A stretch of 64,000 bases of DNA from Dehalococcoidia bacterium (GTDB lineage: Bacteria > Chloroflexota > Dehalococcoidia > Dehalococcoidales > UBA3254): contig JANYAV010000009.1 of assembly GCA_025361145.1 (NCBI GenBank), positions 62,001 to 126,000 of the forward strand. Direction: 5' to 3'. The notes under the pieces are model-generated. The model was not told where the DNA came from. It did not search any database and was given only the letters and a program-made list of their open reading frames with translations. Made by a program: the position numbers and the translations under genes. Of the stretch, positions 17,774 through 27,381 are shown piece by piece; position 1 is the stretch's first letter; every line of letters starts with the position of its first letter.

Positions 17774-18712
17774 TTGGCTCAGGAAATATCTACTCGGGAC
17801 GCATATGGTCAAGCCCTGGTTGAAATCGGCAAGGTTAATCCTGACATTGTCGTCCTGGACGCCGATCTGGCAAAATCCACTCAGACCCATCTCTTCGGCA
17901 AGGCATATCCCGAGCGCTTCTTCGATTGCGGCGTTGCCGAACAAAATATGGTAACTATCGCCGCTGGTCTGGCATCCTCTGGCAAAGTGCCCTTTTGCAG
18001 TACTTTTGCCGTCTTTCTGCCAGGACGCTGTTTTGATCAGATACGGATGGCCATTGCCCAATCTGGGCTAAACGTCAAGATGGCTGTTACTCATTCCGGT
18101 ATCAGTGTTGGGGAAGACGGTAGATCTCACCAAGCTATTGAAGACCTAGCCCTGGCCTGCGCTTTACCGGGAGTTATTGTAATTGTACCAGCTGACGGTG
18201 TAGAAGCAGCTAAGGCGGTTAAAGTAGCCGCAGATACCTTTGGCCCGTTCTATCTCAGACTGGGTCGGCCCAAAGTTCCGGTTATTTACGGCGAAGATTA
18301 TAAATTTGAGATAGGCAAAGCCTCTTGTCTTAAAGAGGGAAAATCTGTTACTATCATGGCCATCGGTATTATGGTGAAAGCCGCACTCGACGCGGCTACC
18401 GATCTACAGAAAGAGGGTATTGAATGCCGTGTTTTGAATATGTCTTCGGTTCAACCCATTGATGAAGCCGCCATCATTAAGGCAGCCGCCGAAACCGGTG
18501 CTATCGTAACCGCTGAAGAACATCTGGCTAACGGCGGGTTGGGCAGCATCGTCGCCCGTGTTGTTTCAGCCAACAGACCTGTGCCTATGGAATTCATCTC
18601 TTTGAAAGGCTATGGGATGTCCGGCAAACCCGCCGAGTTAATGGAACGTTACGGACTTACTCCCCAAGCCATCGCCGAGGCAGTCCGCAAAGTCTTAAAA
18701 AGAAAGGGGTAG
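17774..18712 (+). CDS. Transketolase, C-terminal subunit
   Basis: This 312-aa protein carries the pyrimidine-binding and C-terminal domains of transketolase. The motifs are VLDADLAKSTQT, FDCGVAEQNMV with the catalytic-type Glu that activates ThDP, and HSGISVGEDGRSHQAIED. It starts at TTG 17774, four nt after the stop of the N-terminal subunit, with GGAG 7 nt upstream. The two must form a heteromeric enzyme. DXS-like proteins share the motifs, but length and the adjacent N-half favour transketolase. Confidence 0.95.
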   Translation: MAQEISTRDAYGQALVEIGKVNPDIVVLDADLAKSTQTHLFGKAYPERFFDCGVAEQNMVTIAAGLASSGKVPFCSTFAVFLPGRCFDQIRMAIAQSGLNVKMAVTHSGISVGEDGRSHQAIEDLALACALPGVIVIVPADGVEAAKAVKVAADTFGPFYLRLGRPKVPVIYGEDYKFEIGKASCLKEGKSVTIMAIGIMVKAALDAATDLQKEGIECRVLNMSSVQPIDEAAIIKAAAETGAIVTAEEHLANGGLGSIVARVVSANRPVPMEFISLKGYGMSGKPAELMERYGLTPQAIAEAVRKVLKRKG

Positions 18713-18756
18713 TTGGTTATAGTGATAGTGAAATCATATTAGTCATGAGGTAAATT

Positions 18757-19221
18757 ATGGAAACTATCGTCGGCGTTCTACCGGAAGTTAGTGGACATAC
18801 TTTTGATATTCTTTACGACCTTTATTTCACTGAGGAGCGTTTGATTGCCGTGCTTATTCAACACCCTGGTGAAGACATAAATTACAAGTCATCGTTAAAC
18901 TGGCAAAGCATCTTTCTGGGTAATTCTATTAGCAAACGCAAGGAGCAGAATGATCTTAACCGATTAGCTGATGAACGGCGCAATAAAAACAAAGCGATGA
19001 CACCTTCCCAACTGGCCACCAGCCACACCGCCAACTATGAAATTAGATACAAATCTATCGCCAACCTGGAAATCAAGACAGGTATATTAGGCAACAGCTT
19101 GAGAATCACTCATACCGATCCGGCCTTTAAAGGCATCTCTTTTGGCCTCACTAAAAAACAGGTAAAGGAAATCCGCCCCCTTCTCGAACGGATCCTCCCC
19201 TCTAAGATTAAAGGCAAATAG
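18757..19221 (+). CDS. Hypothetical PH-like domain protein
   Basis: This soluble 154-aa protein shows beta-strand-rich segments at both ends and a charged helical middle with a run of Lys, Arg and Asn. The layout (a strand such as LRITHTDPAFKGISFGLT, then a helix) resembles bacterial PH-like domains of unknown function. GAGGT lies 5 nt before the ATG. It follows the transketolase genes by 44 nt and could be their distal partner in the transcript. Confidence 0.6.
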   Translation: METIVGVLPEVSGHTFDILYDLYFTEERLIAVLIQHPGEDINYKSSLNWQSIFLGNSISKRKEQNDLNRLADERRNKNKAMTPSQLATSHTANYEIRYKSIANLEIKTGILGNSLRITHTDPAFKGISFGLTKKQVKEIRPLLERILPSKIKGK

Positions 19222-19384
19222 CTCCTAGTTTAAGCTCGACGCTTGAAGTCTTGAAGCTCGCTGACTAGAACTATCTTCTAGTACCCAATCACTTCCTTCC
19301 CACCAGAATGTTATTTATACTGTTTCATACTGGACTATACAAAAATATAGTCAAACATAGAAATATAAATAACGATGGTGAAAG

Positions 19385-19582
19385 ATGCTCTTGAAAAATG
19401 ACTCTATTTTACTCACTCCGGATCAGGCAGCGGAAATTTTACAGATTAACGTTTTAACCGTCTACAACTATATCCGCAGGGGCAAATTGAGTGCGACACG
19501 GTTGGGCCGCTGTTACCGTATTGAACAGCAAAATTTGCGCAATTTAATTGAAGTAAACCGGGTAAAAAATAAAGCGACTTAG
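19385..19582 (+). CDS. Small helix-turn-helix (excisionase/MerR-type) DNA-binding protein
   Basis: This 65-aa protein is almost entirely one winged HTH of the excisionase family: LTPDQAAEILQINVLTVYNY is the recognition unit and KLSATRLGRCYRI the wing. Family members include phage Xis proteins and small host regulators. No integrase or attachment site is seen nearby, so a host regulator is likelier. It ends 20 nt before fabF and may control that gene. Confidence 0.82.
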   Translation: MLLKNDSILLTPDQAAEILQINVLTVYNYIRRGKLSATRLGRCYRIEQQNLRNLIEVNRVKNKAT

Positions 19583-19602
19583 CAGTATTAAGGGAGCACA
19601 AA

Positions 19603-20871
19603 ATGGAAGGAAATAAACACAACGGATATCATCGCAGAGTAGTAGTCACTGGCCTCGGAGCTATCAGCCCCATCGGACTGGATGTTCCCAGCCTCTGGGA
19701 CTCTGTTGTTAGCGGGCGGTCAGGAATCGACTATATTACATCATTTGATACAAAGAATTTTGTAACCAAGTTTGCTGCAGAGGTAAAAAATTTTGATGCC
19801 GAGACTTATGTCAACCGCAAACAGGTCAGGCATATGGACCGATTTACCCAATTTGCGGTAGCTTCGGGGTTACAGGCAGTAGAATCAGCTCGGTTGAAAA
19901 TTACTGACCAGAACGCCGGAGAGATCGGCGTAATCATCGGTAACAGCGTTTGCGGACTTCTCTCTGTCTGCGAACAATACCGTATACTGACTGAAAGTGG
20001 ACCGGATAGAGTAAGCCCCGCCTTCGCCCCTACCATGACCGGGGACGCGGCCTCCGTCCAGACCTCACTGCTGTTGGGCACTAAAGGCATCAATTATTCT
20101 CCTTCTTCTGCTTGTGCCAGCGGAACAGACGCTATAGGCCAAGCTTTTGAAGTCATCAGCGAAGGACGCGCCAAAGCCGTGATTGCCGGAGGCACTGAGG
20201 TTCCGGTTATTCCGCTGGTGATAGCGGCCTTCAATGCAATCAGGGCACTGTCTGTTAAAAACGAGAACCCGCAAGGGGCCTGCCGACCTTTCGATATGGA
20301 CAGGGATGGTTTTGTGATGGGAGAAGGCGCTGCCATGATGGTACTGGAAGACAGAGAGTCCGCTCTGGAACGAGGTGCGCCTATTCTGGCCGAGATGGTA
20401 GCCTACGGCTCTTCCAGTGATTCCTTTCACCTGATCCAACCCGCTCCGGATGGCGCGGGGGCTGTCAGGGCTGTTAAAATGGCCCTTTTGCGTTCCGGTA
20501 TTTCACCGAATGAGATAGACTTTATTCATGCGCACGGCACCGCGACTCTGCTGAATGACCGGGTAGAAAGCGCGGTTATAAAGCAAATTTTCAGAGAGAG
20601 AGCTAACAAAATCCCCATCTCCGCAACCAAGTCAATGACAGGACATTTGCTGGGAGCTTCCGGCAGCCTGGGTGCCGTAATTACGGTGATGGCCATGAAA
20701 AACGGCATGGCGCCTCCCACTATCAACCTCACGAATCCCGATCCGGAGTGCGACCTTGACTTCGTGCCCAATAAAGCCAGGCCAGTCAATATCCGGACCG
20801 CCATGGTCAATTCCTTCGGTTTCGGCGGCCACAACGCCGTCCTGGTCTTCCGTCAGCCCAGTATAAACTAA
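19603..20871 (+). CDS. fabF: 3-oxoacyl-ACP synthase II-type condensing enzyme
   Basis: This 422-aa thiolase-fold ketosynthase elongates acyl-ACP with malonyl-ACP. The catalytic triad is present: Cys in SSACASGTDAIGQA, His in HAHGTATLLND and His in KSMTGHLLGASG. The AHGTAT loop departs slightly from the usual AHGTSTP, and FGFGGHNAVLVF near the end is canonical. GGGAG lies 7 nt before the ATG. No acyl carrier protein, FabG or FabD gene is adjacent, so this is a lone copy. A specialised ketosynthase cannot be excluded. A terminator follows. Confidence 0.93.
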   Translation: MEGNKHNGYHRRVVVTGLGAISPIGLDVPSLWDSVVSGRSGIDYITSFDTKNFVTKFAAEVKNFDAETYVNRKQVRHMDRFTQFAVASGLQAVESARLKITDQNAGEIGVIIGNSVCGLLSVCEQYRILTESGPDRVSPAFAPTMTGDAASVQTSLLLGTKGINYSPSSACASGTDAIGQAFEVISEGRAKAVIAGGTEVPVIPLVIAAFNAIRALSVKNENPQGACRPFDMDRDGFVMGEGAAMMVLEDRESALERGAPILAEMVAYGSSSDSFHLIQPAPDGAGAVRAVKMALLRSGISPNEIDFIHAHGTATLLNDRVESAVIKQIFRERANKIPISATKSMTGHLLGASGSLGAVITVMAMKNGMAPPTINLTNPDPECDLDFVPNKARPVNIRTAMVNSFGFGGHNAVLVFRQPSIN

Positions 20872-20877
20872 TAGTAC

Positions 20878-21003
20878 TTATTTAATATTAGCTTCAAAAG
20901 GTGACACCTTAAAGGTGTCACCTTTTTTATCGTGATCATGAAAAAGGACGTCATCTTCCTCGTCCAGTTCGCCGAAAGGATATTCCCAGATATTATCTTC
21001 CAT
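20878..21003 (-). CDS. Possible small acidic protein (41 aa)
   Basis: This ORF on the minus strand begins MEDNIWEYPFGELDEEDD and ends at TAA 20878-20880, seven bases from the fabF stop. The amino-acid make-up (acidic first half, Lys/His second half) looks protein-like, and AGAAGG lies about 10 nt before the ATG. Against it, the fabF terminator lies inside the frame. The product is not one I recognise. Confidence 0.35.
   Translation of the reverse strand: MEDNIWEYPFGELDEEDDVLFHDHDKKGDTFKVSPFEANIK
20896..20930 (+). terminator. Rho-independent terminator of fabF
   Basis: The perfect stem AAAAGGTGACACC / GGTGTCACCTTTT has a TTAAA loop and is followed by TTTTTTAT. Symmetry means it could stop transcripts from either side. 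Confidence 0.92.
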
Positions 21004-21496
21004 AACTAACCAACCTTCTTATGGTCCACCTTTCTATCATACTCCGCCCAAAAGTGTTCCACAATCAGCGTAAAAATGGCAAGCGGACAACCGGCTTTTA
21101 TTATATTATAATATACTCATTACGACTGTCTTATTCGTTTTTTTATTATAATAAAGAATTTATAATGTAATCGGTGAAGTATATTAATAATTTTTAGACC
21201 GGAATCAGACTGGTGACAAGACAGAAATAGATTATTGTAAAGTGTTTGTACCTATATAAGGGAGAAATATAATAACTAAGTAAACAAAATCCCATATTGT
21301 ATTTAGATAGCAAACCTGATGACTATTTAACCCACTACTTTTCCCCGTAGAATTGTCTGACCAGGGTAAGAATTTCTTTAAACCCTTATAACTGCTTCTA
21401 CGAAGCTTTGATGAAAACATCTTTCAGAGTTTTTGTTATAATAAATAAAACTTTATTTGATATGTGGATAAGTTTGAGTAGCTAAGGGAACCAAAT
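21004..21496. other. AT-rich non-coding region upstream of the histidine kinase
   Basis: About 490 bp with no convincing gene. It has several TATAAT-like strings, including an AT palindrome TATATTATAATATA near 21105. The kinase promoter is probably TATAAT near 21435, but no clean -35 accompanies it. I see no terminator, riboswitch or repeat. Confidence 0.4.
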
Positions 21497-23257
21497 ATGA
21501 ACATTGATGTCCGTACCCTTATCATCATAATTGGAATAACCAATATCCTTGAGGTTATAGCCATCTTTATCCAATTCTTTATTAATAAAGGCTATAAAGG
21601 AATTGGCTGGTGGCTGATAGGCTTTATTTGGGCTGCTTTGGGGACTGAATCAATCGTCCTGAGGGAGGCTCTACCGAATCCAACCGCGGCAATCATCTTA
21701 ACTAACACTTTGCTCTTAATGGGTCCAATTTTTCATTATATCGGGGTTATAAGATTTTTAAATCAAAAAGAGAACCGAATTTTCATAATCTCAGTCCTGG
21801 CTGTTTTCCTGGTTTTCATCGGCCTATTTTACAATGAAGTCACCGTACGTTCGGCCATCCTCTCCTTCGGTCTGTCAATCACCGCTTTATTTACCGCCTG
21901 GGGAATTTTTAAATACAAACTGCGTAATATTGCCATCTCGACCTATTTTGTAATGGGGTGTTTTCTACTTCAGGGTATATTTTTCGCCTTCAGGGGCACA
22001 GACATCCTGATAGCTTCACCCATTAACAGCACATTTGACCCTACAACATTACAAACTCTGGCTTTTATGATCCCCTTTGTTGTGGGGATCTTACTGACCT
22101 TTGGGTTCATAGGCATGATCAACCAGCGTTTGAATGCAGAGATAAGAGAAACTAAGGAGCATTTTGAAATTGTCTTCAATACTGGCCCTGATGCCACCAT
22201 TATTTCACAACTAGAAGATGGACTACTGATAGCTGTAAATGAGGCATTCACCAAGATGTGCGGCTTCACCAGGAGTGAATCAATCGGGAAATCAAGTCTG
22301 GATATTAAAATCTGGAACGACCCTACGGATCGTAGTAAAATAGTCAATCTACTTAATAGTAACGGCCATATTGAGAACTTTGAAGCTATTTTCAGTCGTA
22401 AGGATGGCAGCCAATTCTTTGGTCTGATGTCTGCCAAAATCATTGATTTGCATGGTAAACCCCATATTATCAGCATCACCCGCGATATTTCCGATCGCAA
22501 GCAAGCAGAGAACAGGCTAACTGTAATATACACCGAAGAAAAGAAATTGCGCCAGCAACTTGAAGAGGAAGCTAAAATTAGAATTCGGTTTATTGATATA
22601 TTGGCCCATGAAATGAGAGGGCCTCTATCACCCATTCTTTCCTCCGCCGAGTTACTACAAGAAATGCTCACGAACAATGCGGAAGATATTCAGCAAAAGC
22701 TTGCCGTTAATATTTATAAAGCAGCTCAAACTATGGTAAAAAGGCTGGATGAATTGCTGGATTTAGCAAGAAGCGCCAGGGGAACTTTTACCTTGAATTT
22801 ACAAGCGACAGATATGATCAAATTTATTGAAGAAGTGGCTGCCCGCTATAAGCCTTTAATCGAGCAGAACTTGCAGCACTTTACGCTTGAAATATCCAGG
22901 GATTTACCAGTGGCTCAAATAGACCCGTCTTTTTTAGAGCAAGTACTGGTCAATTTGCTCTCAAATGCTACCAAATATAGTCCTCCGGGGAGCAGCATTA
23001 CACTATCTGCCTTCAGGCAAAACCAGTATATTCAAATCGCGGTGAAAGATGATGGTGTAGGAATATCAGCAGAAGACCAGGCGAAACTTTTCCAACCGTA
23101 TCAAAGAGTGGGGCAGACTACCAAATCAACTAAAGGCCTGGGGCTAGGTTTGAATGTAGTTAAGCAGTTAATCGAGGCTCATGGCGGCCAGATCTGGGTA
23201 ACCAGTGAACTTGGGAAAGGCAGCACTTTTACATTCAGTATCCCTGTTAAAAGCTAA
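21497..23257 (+). CDS. Membrane sensor histidine kinase with a PAS domain
   Basis: This 586-aa protein has an N-terminal sensor of about seven TM helices (residues 1-215), a PAS domain (about 222-335), a short coiled coil, HisKA with the phospho-His in LAHEMRGPLSP, and HATPase with NLLSNATKYSPPG, DDGVGIS and GLGLGLNV. It should autophosphorylate in response to a ligand sensed in the membrane or by PAS. No response regulator is encoded next to it, so it is an orphan kinase. The 3' end faces the aldolase gene. Confidence 0.92.
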   Translation: MNIDVRTLIIIIGITNILEVIAIFIQFFINKGYKGIGWWLIGFIWAALGTESIVLREALPNPTAAIILTNTLLLMGPIFHYIGVIRFLNQKENRIFIISVLAVFLVFIGLFYNEVTVRSAILSFGLSITALFTAWGIFKYKLRNIAISTYFVMGCFLLQGIFFAFRGTDILIASPINSTFDPTTLQTLAFMIPFVVGILLTFGFIGMINQRLNAEIRETKEHFEIVFNTGPDATIISQLEDGLLIAVNEAFTKMCGFTRSESIGKSSLDIKIWNDPTDRSKIVNLLNSNGHIENFEAIFSRKDGSQFFGLMSAKIIDLHGKPHIISITRDISDRKQAENRLTVIYTEEKKLRQQLEEEAKIRIRFIDILAHEMRGPLSPILSSAELLQEMLTNNAEDIQQKLAVNIYKAAQTMVKRLDELLDLARSARGTFTLNLQATDMIKFIEEVAARYKPLIEQNLQHFTLEISRDLPVAQIDPSFLEQVLVNLLSNATKYSPPGSSITLSAFRQNQYIQIAVKDDGVGISAEDQAKLFQPYQRVGQTTKSTKGLGLGLNVVKQLIEAHGGQIWVTSELGKGSTFTFSIPVKS

Positions 23258-23414
23258 TAAGACATGTAAAGGCAAAGCCAGGGAAGAAGGTAAAAAGAAT
23301 CAAGACTATTACAGCGGCCGCAACAAAGAGCAGCAGGCTAAATACCACCAAGGTATGCCTGAGTTTATGCAGATTTCAATAGAATACTATCCGCTATTAT
23401 CAGGGCTAAGGCAA

Positions 23415-24671
23415 CTAAAGGGGTTTGATTACCTTATCCACGATCTCTTGGGTATTAACCACATTCAGTTTAGTGAAAAGTAAAGCAAACCGATCTTCCA
23501 GTTCCTGACCAATTTTCTGCAATTTGGCCGTCTCGATGTCCCATAATTTTTGCTTAAAATCACCAAAGGACTTTTTACGAGTGCTGTAATAAAATTGCGT
23601 GTCAGTTTGATCCGGTTTCCTCTCAGCGGCATATTTGGTCTTCAATTCTGTATGGATTTCTTCAAGAAGGGGACCGGGAAAATTAAGACTATCCAGGATA
23701 ATGTTCTGGAAGCCTGTGGCCAGGTGCACTTCCAGAGTCCCCACTTTAGGGAATAGATCGAATAAATCATCAGGCAGTGTTGAAGCGCCATGCTGTACCG
23801 CCCCCCCCATCCCATATTCAGCCCGCGCCATTTTGGACATCTTTTCCAGAGTATCAAAATCAAGCTTAACTTTGGCTATCATGCCATCCGGCAGGGCCAC
23901 GCCCCCATGGGTAGTGCCGGTCTGAACGCTAATTTTAGAAATGCCCTTCATATTCGGAGATAGATACTTGCGGTAAACGGACATAAAGGCTTTAAGATCC
24001 CCCACTGTGCTATTGCCTGAACCGATTTCGCCGATTTCGCCGCCCACCGAAATGGTGATCCCTTTGGGTTCAATACTGCGGATAAATTTGGTCATTTCAG
24101 CGGTAACTTGTCCGTTGGCTTCTTGCTGCGCTAACAAATCGCTCTTATCTATCTCTACCAGAGTAGAAGCATCAATATCAATATTATAAAAACCAGCCTC
24201 AACACAATCCTTGATCAGACTGCGTACGGAGTTCAGTTCTTTTTGCGAATCTGCGTAATAATTCTTGCGGTTGATCTGAATATGATCGCCCTGAACAAAG
24301 ACAGGGCCTTTGAAACCCTCAGCTAGAGCTGCCCCCACCACCACCGCGGCATACTCACCGGGCGTCTGCAGGGTATAGCTCATTTCTGAACGAGCAATTT
24401 CAAAAATAAAAGCGCCCACCTTGTTTTTAATAGCCGCCCTGAACGCTGCTCGCGCCACATCAAAGGTGATGCCCCGTATGTTCATGGCCGGTACGGAGAA
24501 ACCCGAATACCGATCTTTGCCGATGGCTTCATACAGGTCCTGAATACTTGCTGGAAAAACCCCATTGCTTGCCGCTATTTGACGGACCTGGTTCTGCTTA
24601 GCTTTATCCCCGCTGAAAACCATATCTTTTACCAGTGCCGCCAACTCACGTGGATTGGTCTGCGTGCTCAT
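23415..24671 (-). CDS. Class II fructose-bisphosphate aldolase family protein
   Basis: This 418-aa protein has the metal-dependent aldolase signature. GFSVPAMNIRG is near the N-terminus, FVQGDHIQINR carries the catalytic Asp and a metal His, and later QTGTTHGGVALPDG and VQHGASTLPDDL hold further metal and phosphate ligands. It cleaves or forms fructose 1,6-bisphosphate in glycolysis and gluconeogenesis. At 418 aa it is longer than common FbaA (about 340-360), with an N-terminal extension and charged C-terminal tail. GGAGG lies 5 nt before the ATG. A tagatose-bisphosphate or related substrate is possible. Confidence 0.88.
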   Translation of the reverse strand: MSTQTNPRELAALVKDMVFSGDKAKQNQVRQIAASNGVFPASIQDLYEAIGKDRYSGFSVPAMNIRGITFDVARAAFRAAIKNKVGAFIFEIARSEMSYTLQTPGEYAAVVVGAALAEGFKGPVFVQGDHIQINRKNYYADSQKELNSVRSLIKDCVEAGFYNIDIDASTLVEIDKSDLLAQQEANGQVTAEMTKFIRSIEPKGITISVGGEIGEIGSGNSTVGDLKAFMSVYRKYLSPNMKGISKISVQTGTTHGGVALPDGMIAKVKLDFDTLEKMSKMARAEYGMGGAVQHGASTLPDDLFDLFPKVGTLEVHLATGFQNIILDSLNFPGPLLEEIHTELKTKYAAERKPDQTDTQFYYSTRKKSFGDFKQKLWDIETAKLQKIGQELEDRFALLFTKLNVVNTQEIVDKVIKPL

Positions 24672-24801
24672 CCAAACCTCCTGTACGGGCGTAAATAAAC
24701 TTAATGCTATTTTATCACAATGGCAATATTTATCCAGTGGGGGATTTTCACAGCCAATCCCACATTTTCTATACCTCGGGGAAATTAATGGCCGGAACTG
24801 A

Positions 24802-25092
24802 AGCGCAAGTGATTTTAAAATTAGCCAAAGACCCGATTCTCCGCCAGGCCGCGCAATCCCTAGACACGGTAACTGTCTGTATGAATGTCGAGTTTATGTA
24901 ATAACGGCTAGAGACAAATATTTTTACAGCAAACGGAGCGGTTGGGGCGGCTACGATCAGCAAAAACACGGGGAGAGTGGGAACCATTGCCTTCACATGT
25001 TTGACTACGGACGCTGCAAGGTGAGATGTCCGATGGCGATTGATGGTTTCGCTATGTCTGTTGAAGTAAGAAGACAAACGACTCAAGGTTAA
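24802..25092 (+). pseudogene. Possible decayed or unusual-start cysteine-rich ORF
   Basis: The 96-codon open frame between a TGA and the TAA at 25090-25092 lacks any ATG, GTG or TTG in its first two thirds. Its product looks protein-like in the second half (NCLYECRVYVITARDKYF, and HCLHMFDYGRCKVRCPM), with cysteine pairs and aromatic residues. It may be the 3' part of a broken gene or a gene with a non-standard start. I cannot name a family. The rest of 24672-25184 holds only the terminator at 25118. Confidence 0.3.
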
Positions 25093-25117
25093 TAAAAGGG
25101 GTTATTATGTTACAAAA

Positions 25118-25144
25118 CAGCCTGGAACCAAGTGGTCCAGGCTG
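25118..25144 (-). terminator. Terminator downstream of the PycB gene
   Basis: On the minus strand CAGCCTGGA and TCCAGGCTG pair, followed by TTTTGTAAC. It lies 41 nt past the pycB stop. The stem AGCCTGGA/TCCAGGCT recurs in the terminator at 27550. Confidence 0.75.
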
Positions 25145-25184
25145 ATATTCTGTAATTCCAGTCACAAAATGGATTCAAACGTTT

Positions 25185-27107
25185 TTAAGAAATTATAATG
25201 GCAAATACATCATCGGTGGCGACACGATCCCCACTCTTAAAATTAACAGCCTTGATCTTGCCTGACGCTGGAGCGGTGATAACATTTTCCATCTTCATCG
25301 CTTCCAAGACCACAATAGGATCATCTTCCTGTACCACCGAACCAACCTCTACCATATAGCTAACGATAATACCAGGCATAGGAGACAACACCGGGGTCTG
25401 GCGCCCCTGGGGCTTAGAAACAGTTTCCTCTTTCTGAATCGGTCTAGCGGCCTCAACAGGTTTGATCGCCTCAACGGGTTTAGCGACAGGAGCCGCAGCA
25501 GGTTTCGCGGCTTGGGAAGCGGCAGCCACCAGAGCTTCAGTGAAGGATGCACCTTCTGCTTCGACACCGATATCATAAACTTCGCTACCAACATAGACTT
25601 TAAAATTCCTAACATTGGCTTTCTGAATCGAAGCCTTTTTCTCTGCCAATTGGCCAGCCCTAGCTTTACATATCAGTTCGTCTTCTTTTTTAACATCTTC
25701 CAGCGTCTTGGCACAGGTATCCACAGGTGGCTTTTCCAAACCATACTTCCATTTCAAAAAACGCATACCTGTAGTGGGATAAAGCGCATAAATCAGCACA
25801 TCACCGATATCTTTGGCAATATTTTTAGTGGCTGTTTTGGCCTCTTCCATCTCAGGTTTTAAAATATCTCCCGGACGGCAAGTTATTGGGGTTTCTCCTT
25901 TATCGTAGCCCTTGAGGACAATTTTCTGTACTGTGGGATCGATAGGAGCGGGGGATCTACCATAGAGTCCGTAGACATAATCCTTAACTTGACCGGAAAC
26001 CATCTTATATCTGCCGAAAAGGACATTCTGAACAGCCTGTGCGCCTACAATCTGGCTAGTGGGTGTAACTAGAGGCGGGAAACCCAGTTCTTGCCTTACC
26101 CTTGGCAATTCAGCCAACACGTCGTTAAGTTTATTGATTGCACCCGCTTCTTTAAGTTGAGATACCAAGTTAGAGGTCATACCACCGGGTATTTGATGGA
26201 TCAAAACATCGGTATCTATGACTGCCATCTTGGTATTATTCAGAAAATCGCGATATTTGGGAGCAATGGTCTCAATATATTGACTCAGTTTGTTAAGCTG
26301 CTGCAAATCCAGCTTCGGATCCCTGGGAGTTCCTCTTAAAGCTGCCACAAAAGGTTCAATAGCAGGCAGAGAAGAGCGCAGGGCAAAGGGGGCTAGAGTC
26401 ACATCCAGTATGTCTACTCCTGCCTCGATAGCCTTCAGATAACTCATTGAAGCCATGCCACTGGTGTAGTGGGTATGTAGTTGGATGGGTATCTTGACTG
26501 ATTTTTTTAAGGTTTTAATTAAAAGATAGGCATCATCTGGGGAAATAAGACCGGCCATGTCCTTAATGCATAGGCTGTCGGCCCCTAAATCTTGATAGAG
26601 ATTGGCTTTATTAATATAATAATCAAGGTTGAAAATAGGGCCGCCGATCTTCGACTCTGTCAACGAAAAACTGATGGCTAACTGGGCATGCTTGCCGCAT
26701 TCTTTGATTGATTTAACCGCTTTTTCTATATTACGCTCATCATTGACCGCATCGAAAACACGGAAGATATCTATACCCACTTTAGCGGAATGATGTACAA
26801 AAGCTTCAACCACATCATCGGCATAATTCCGGTAACCCACCAGGTTTTGGCCTCTGAGAAGCATCTGAAGCGGAGTTTTAGGCATTAGTTTTTTTAGTAT
26901 GCGGACCCTCTCCCACGGGTCTTCATTCAGGTAGCGGGTAGCGACATCGAAAGTGGCACCACCCCACACTTCCATGGAGTGAAAACCCACCTTGTCCATT
27001 TCGGCGGCTATAGGCTCCATATCCTCGATTCTCAAACGTGTAGCCAATGAGGACTGGTGCCCATCTCGGAAGGTCACATCGGTAAATTTAATCGGATTTT
27101 CTGCCAT
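25185..27107 (-). CDS. pycB: Pyruvate/oxaloacetate carboxyltransferase subunit with biotinyl domain (PycB/OadA type)
   Basis: This 640-aa protein has three parts: a TIM-barrel carboxyltransferase (FRDGHQSSLATR at the start, CIKDMAGL, QLHTHYTSG for metal and substrate), a PYC/OADA helical domain, an Ala/Pro linker (about 535-565), and a biotinyl domain with the modified Lys in EAMKMEN. It carries CO2 from biotin to pyruvate. No biotin carboxylase subunit or OadB sodium pump is adjacent, so its partner is encoded elsewhere. An anaplerotic role is inferred. Confidence 0.93.
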   Translation of the reverse strand: MAENPIKFTDVTFRDGHQSSLATRLRIEDMEPIAAEMDKVGFHSMEVWGGATFDVATRYLNEDPWERVRILKKLMPKTPLQMLLRGQNLVGYRNYADDVVEAFVHHSAKVGIDIFRVFDAVNDERNIEKAVKSIKECGKHAQLAISFSLTESKIGGPIFNLDYYINKANLYQDLGADSLCIKDMAGLISPDDAYLLIKTLKKSVKIPIQLHTHYTSGMASMSYLKAIEAGVDILDVTLAPFALRSSLPAIEPFVAALRGTPRDPKLDLQQLNKLSQYIETIAPKYRDFLNNTKMAVIDTDVLIHQIPGGMTSNLVSQLKEAGAINKLNDVLAELPRVRQELGFPPLVTPTSQIVGAQAVQNVLFGRYKMVSGQVKDYVYGLYGRSPAPIDPTVQKIVLKGYDKGETPITCRPGDILKPEMEEAKTATKNIAKDIGDVLIYALYPTTGMRFLKWKYGLEKPPVDTCAKTLEDVKKEDELICKARAGQLAEKKASIQKANVRNFKVYVGSEVYDIGVEAEGASFTEALVAAASQAAKPAAAPVAKPVEAIKPVEAARPIQKEETVSKPQGRQTPVLSPMPGIIVSYMVEVGSVVQEDDPIVVLEAMKMENVITAPASGKIKAVNFKSGDRVATDDVFAIIIS

Positions 27108-27202
27108 CTGCTTCCCGTCCTTTTGTTATTATTATGTAACCTTAAAAACAGAGGATTAACTATTGGTGCTATACCCATCCTTCGCGGGCGGATTGCGCTC
27201 CG

Positions 27203-27381
27203 TTATAAATCAACAATTAAGTTCCGTGATTGGAGCTCTTTAACCGACCAAGGATTTAGTTGCTTTTTACAGATAAACGGCCAGATTCGGCAGGGAGCGG
27301 CGACGTTGATGCCTTTTCCATTTTAAGATAGGCATCAATAGCGCTAAGAATAGCTGCCATTAGTTTAACATCTGGTTTCAT
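27203..27381 (-). pseudogene. Possible small accessory subunit of the biotin carboxyltransferase, apparently frameshifted
   Basis: The frame starting at ATG 27379-27381 gives MKPDVKLMAAILSAIDAYLK, like the small helical accessory subunits that accompany biotin carboxyltransferases. It stops at 27256. In another frame, sequence just before and after that stop reads KKQLNPWSVKELQSRN, recalling the NPW segment seen after the helix in such proteins. A single-base indel would join them. GGGG lies 4 nt before the ATG. Alternatively it is an intact 41-aa protein (27256-27381). It lies 95 nt upstream of pycB on the same strand; 27382-27549 shows no feature. Confidence 0.4.

Noticed and set aside
23205-23483. 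Plus-strand ORF of 92 codons between the histidine kinase and the aldolase gene
   Set aside because: Its first part overlaps the kinase in another frame and its end overlaps the aldolase on the opposite strand; no ribosome site was found. The middle looks weakly protein-like, so a decayed gene is possible but not supported.
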